From Streptomyces lilacinus (GTDB lineage: Bacteria > Actinomycetota > Actinomycetes > Streptomycetales > Streptomycetaceae), in assembly GCA_000715685.1 (NCBI GenBank), contig KL569463.1:9816-17729 (forward strand): a stretch of 7,914 nucleotides of DNA, given 5' to 3'. The position numbers and the translations under genes were made by a program. This document shows, in pieces, positions 6,420-7,914 of the stretch; position 1 is the first letter of the stretch, and every line of letters begins with the position of its first letter. Under the pieces are notes generated by a model. The model did no database searches, was not told the origin of the DNA, and saw nothing but the letters and a program-made list of their open reading frames with translations.

Positions 6420-6968
6420 ATGGACACCCCTCCCCCGAAGACCGAGCCCACCGAGCCGACCGACGCGGACATCGCCGCGTTCCAGGCGCAGCTGGGGCGC
6501 CCGCCGCGGGGCCTGCGCGCCATCGCCCACCGCTGCCCCTGCGGCAACCCCGACGTCGTCGAGACCGCGCCGCGGCTGGAGGACGGCACCCCCTTCCCGA
6601 CCCTCTACTACCTGACGTGCCCGCGCGCGGCCTCCGCGATCGGCACGCTGGAGGCGGAGGGCGTCATGAAGGAGATGTCGGCCCGCCTGGAGTCCGACCC
6701 CGAGCTGGCCGCGGCCTACCGCGCCGCGCACGAGGACTACATCCGCCGCCGCGACGCCATCGAGGTCCTCGAGGGCTTCCCGAGCGCCGGCGGCATGCCC
6801 GACCGCGTCAAGTGCCTCCACGTCCTGGTCGGCCACTCGCTGGCCGCCGGCCCGGGTGTGAACCCGCTGGGCGACGAGGCGATCGCGATGCTGCCGGAGT
6901 GGTGGCGCAAGGGCCCGTGCGTGAACCCCTGCGGCTCCGGCGAGACCGCCGAGGGCGAGCAGGGATGA
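6420..6968 (+). CDS. DUF501 family protein, function unknown
   Basis: A 182-residue cytosolic protein of the DUF501 family, found mostly in actinomycetes and without an established function. It has an acidic/Pro/Thr-rich leader (1-15), then the domain from about DADIAAFQAQLGRPPRG onward. Conserved-looking cysteine and histidine positions are Cys39 and Cys41 (RCPCGNP), Cys67 (LTCPRA), Cys132, His134 and His139 (KCLHVLVGHSLA) and Cys167/Cys171 (PCVNPCG), which suggest metal or Fe-S binding (inference). The middle (about 80-120) looks helical and charged. ATG 6420 is the only start in the region; its Shine-Dalgarno sequence is poor (GAGCGAG at 6410-6416), so it may depend on the upstream gene. 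Its stop overlaps the next start in ATGA (6965-6968), implying translational coupling with the Ppx/GppA phosphatase and a shared role. Confidence 0.92.
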   Translation: MDTPPPKTEPTEPTDADIAAFQAQLGRPPRGLRAIAHRCPCGNPDVVETAPRLEDGTPFPTLYYLTCPRAASAIGTLEAEGVMKEMSARLESDPELAAAYRAAHEDYIRRRDAIEVLEGFPSAGGMPDRVKCLHVLVGHSLAAGPGVNPLGDEAIAMLPEWWRKGPCVNPCGSGETAEGEQG

Positions 6969-7914
6969 CCCGCGTCGCCGCCGTCGACTGCGGCACCAAC
7001 TCGATCCGCCTCCTGGTCGCGGACGCCGACCCCGTCACCGGCGAACTCAAGGAGCTCGACCGGCGGATGACCATCGTCCGGCTGGGCCAGGGCGTGGACC
7101 GCACCGGCCGGCTGGCCCCCGAGGCGCTGGAGCGGACGTTCGCGGCGTGCCGTGAGTACGCCGAGGTCATCGCCGCCCACGGCGCGGAGCGCGTCCGCTT
7201 CGTCGCCACCTCCGCCTCCCGCGACGCGGAGAACCGCGAGGACTTCGTGCGCGGCGTCGTGGACATCCTCGGGGTCGAGCCCGAGGTCATCAGCGGCGAC
7301 CAGGAGGCGGAGTTCTCCTTCGTCGGCGCGACGAAGGAACTCGCCGGGCGGACCGACCTGGAGGCGCCCTTCCTGGTCGTGGACATCGGCGGCGGCTCGA
7401 CCGAGTTCGTCGTCGGCGAGCAGCACGTGCGGGCCGCGCGCAGCGTGGACGTGGGCTGCGTCCGGATGACGGAGCGTCATCTCGTCGTGGACGGTCGGGT
7501 GACCGACCCGCCGAGCGCCGACCAGCTCGCCGCGATACGCGCCGACGTCGAGGCCGCCCTGGACCTCGCCGAGCAGACCGTCCCCCTCACCGAGGCCCAC
7601 ACCCTCGTGGGCCTGGCCGGCTCGGTCACCACGGTCGCGGCCATCGCGCTGGACCTGCCGGAGTACGCCTCCGAGGCCATCCACCACTCCCGCATCTCCC
7701 TGGACCGCGTCCGGGAGATCACCACCATGCTGCTCGCCTCCACCCACGACCAGCGCGCCGCGATCCCGGTCATGCACCCGGGCCGCGTCGACGTCATCGC
7801 CGCGGGGGCGCTCGTCCTGCAGTGCGTGATGGAGCGCGTGGGCGTGCGGGAAGTCGTCGTCAGCGAGCACGACATCCTCGACGGTATTGCTCTCAGCCTC
7901 GTCTCTTATACACA
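6965..7914 (+). CDS. Ppx/GppA family phosphatase, 3' end missing
   Basis: Exopolyphosphatase/guanosine pentaphosphatase family, of the actin-like ASKHA fold. These enzymes remove phosphate from polyphosphate or convert pppGpp to ppGpp; the sequence does not tell which. Landmarks are the phosphate-1 loop AVDCGTNSIRLLVAD (6-20), ATSASRDAENREDF (81-94), EVISGDQEAEFSF (107-119) with the likely catalytic Glu, the phosphate-2 loop VVDIGGGSTEFVV (138-150), GLAGSVTTVAAI (216-227) and HPGRVDVIAAGALVL (271-285). It ends with SEHDILDGIALSLV. About 312 residues are readable before the final bases, which look like adapter sequence; family members of this short class are about 300-320 residues, so only the last residues and stop are missing. 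It is a single-catalytic-domain form without the C-terminal HD extension of E. coli Ppx. It is translationally coupled to the DUF501 gene. Confidence 0.94.
   Translation, partial: MTRVAAVDCGTNSIRLLVADADPVTGELKELDRRMTIVRLGQGVDRTGRLAPEALERTFAACREYAEVIAAHGAERVRFVATSASRDAENREDFVRGVVDILGVEPEVISGDQEAEFSFVGATKELAGRTDLEAPFLVVDIGGGSTEFVVGEQHVRAARSVDVGCVRMTERHLVVDGRVTDPPSADQLAAIRADVEAALDLAEQTVPLTEAHTLVGLAGSVTTVAAIALDLPEYASEAIHHSRISLDRVREITTMLLASTHDQRAAIPVMHPGRVDVIAAGALVLQCVMERVGVREVVVSEHDILDGIALSLVSYT
7901..7914. other. Tn5 mosaic-end (Nextera adapter) remnant at the contig end
   Basis: GTCTCTTATACACA matches bases 3-16 of the 19-bp Tn5 mosaic end CTGTCTCTTATACACATCT used in tagmentation libraries. 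It is AT-rich, sits exactly at the window end, and interrupts an otherwise G/C-rich gene. It is best read as untrimmed adapter, not genomic DNA. Confidence 0.88.

Noticed and set aside
6737..7870. Long - strand open frame under DUF501 and Ppx
   Set aside because: It is complementary to conserved coding sequence, has no ribosome binding site or recognisable domain, and has shadow-type composition.
7901..7914. A real Tn5-type transposon end inserted in ppx
   Set aside because: The match stops at the window edge, with no transposase or target duplication; library adapter is far more likely.

Overview
The window reads as chromosomal DNA of a Streptomyces or a very close actinomycete. Base composition is very high in G+C, coding regions use almost only G/C-ending codons, GTG starts are common, and the gene order (P450, two Rpf-type muralytic enzymes, enolase, DivIC-like protein, DUF501 protein, Ppx/GppA phosphatase) is the one I recall around eno in Streptomyces. 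The last four genes also match the order around eno in Mycobacterium (from memory, not checked here). All genes are on the + strand; I find no convincing gene on the - strand.

Layout: 1-90 is an intergenic stretch that begins with what I recognise as a common Streptomyces intergenic repeat. 91-525 encodes a small membrane-anchored DUF6479-type protein. 539-1804 is a complete cytochrome P450. 1805-1925 holds a good promoter and ribosome binding site for the first Rpf-LysM gene (1926-2994), whose signal peptide is broken by one extra G at 1989-1993. 2995-3438 is a regulatory interval: a strong hairpin (probable terminator), a promoter, and a ydaO/yuaA-class (cyclic di-AMP) riboswitch that runs right up to the ribosome binding site of the second Rpf-LysM gene (3439-4191). 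A long perfect terminator hairpin separates this from eno (4462-5742). After eno come four phased copies of GGCTGAG and a second strong terminator. Then follow a DivIC/FtsB-like septum protein (5887-6357), a cysteine-rich DUF501 protein (6420-6968), and, overlapping it by ATGA, a Ppx/GppA phosphatase (6965 to the window end).

How it fits together: the two Rpf proteins are secreted peptidoglycan-cleaving enzymes with LysM wall-binding domains. They are controlled differently: one has a short plain leader, the other a long c-di-AMP-sensing leader, which links it to osmotic and turgor signalling. Enolase is glycolytic housekeeping. DivIC, DUF501 and Ppx/GppA probably form a growth and division/phosphate-metabolism operon.

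Data quality matters here. The last 14 bases match the Tn5 mosaic end used in Nextera libraries, and the first bases match a dispersed repeat, so this looks like a whole short contig bounded by an assembly break at one end and untrimmed adapter at the other. The signal-peptide frameshift should be judged with that in mind. I see no phage, transposon, CRISPR or biosynthetic cluster. The most interesting biology is the riboswitch with its Shine-Dalgarno sequence in a hairpin loop, the differently regulated rpf pair, and the coupled DUF501-Ppx gene pair.
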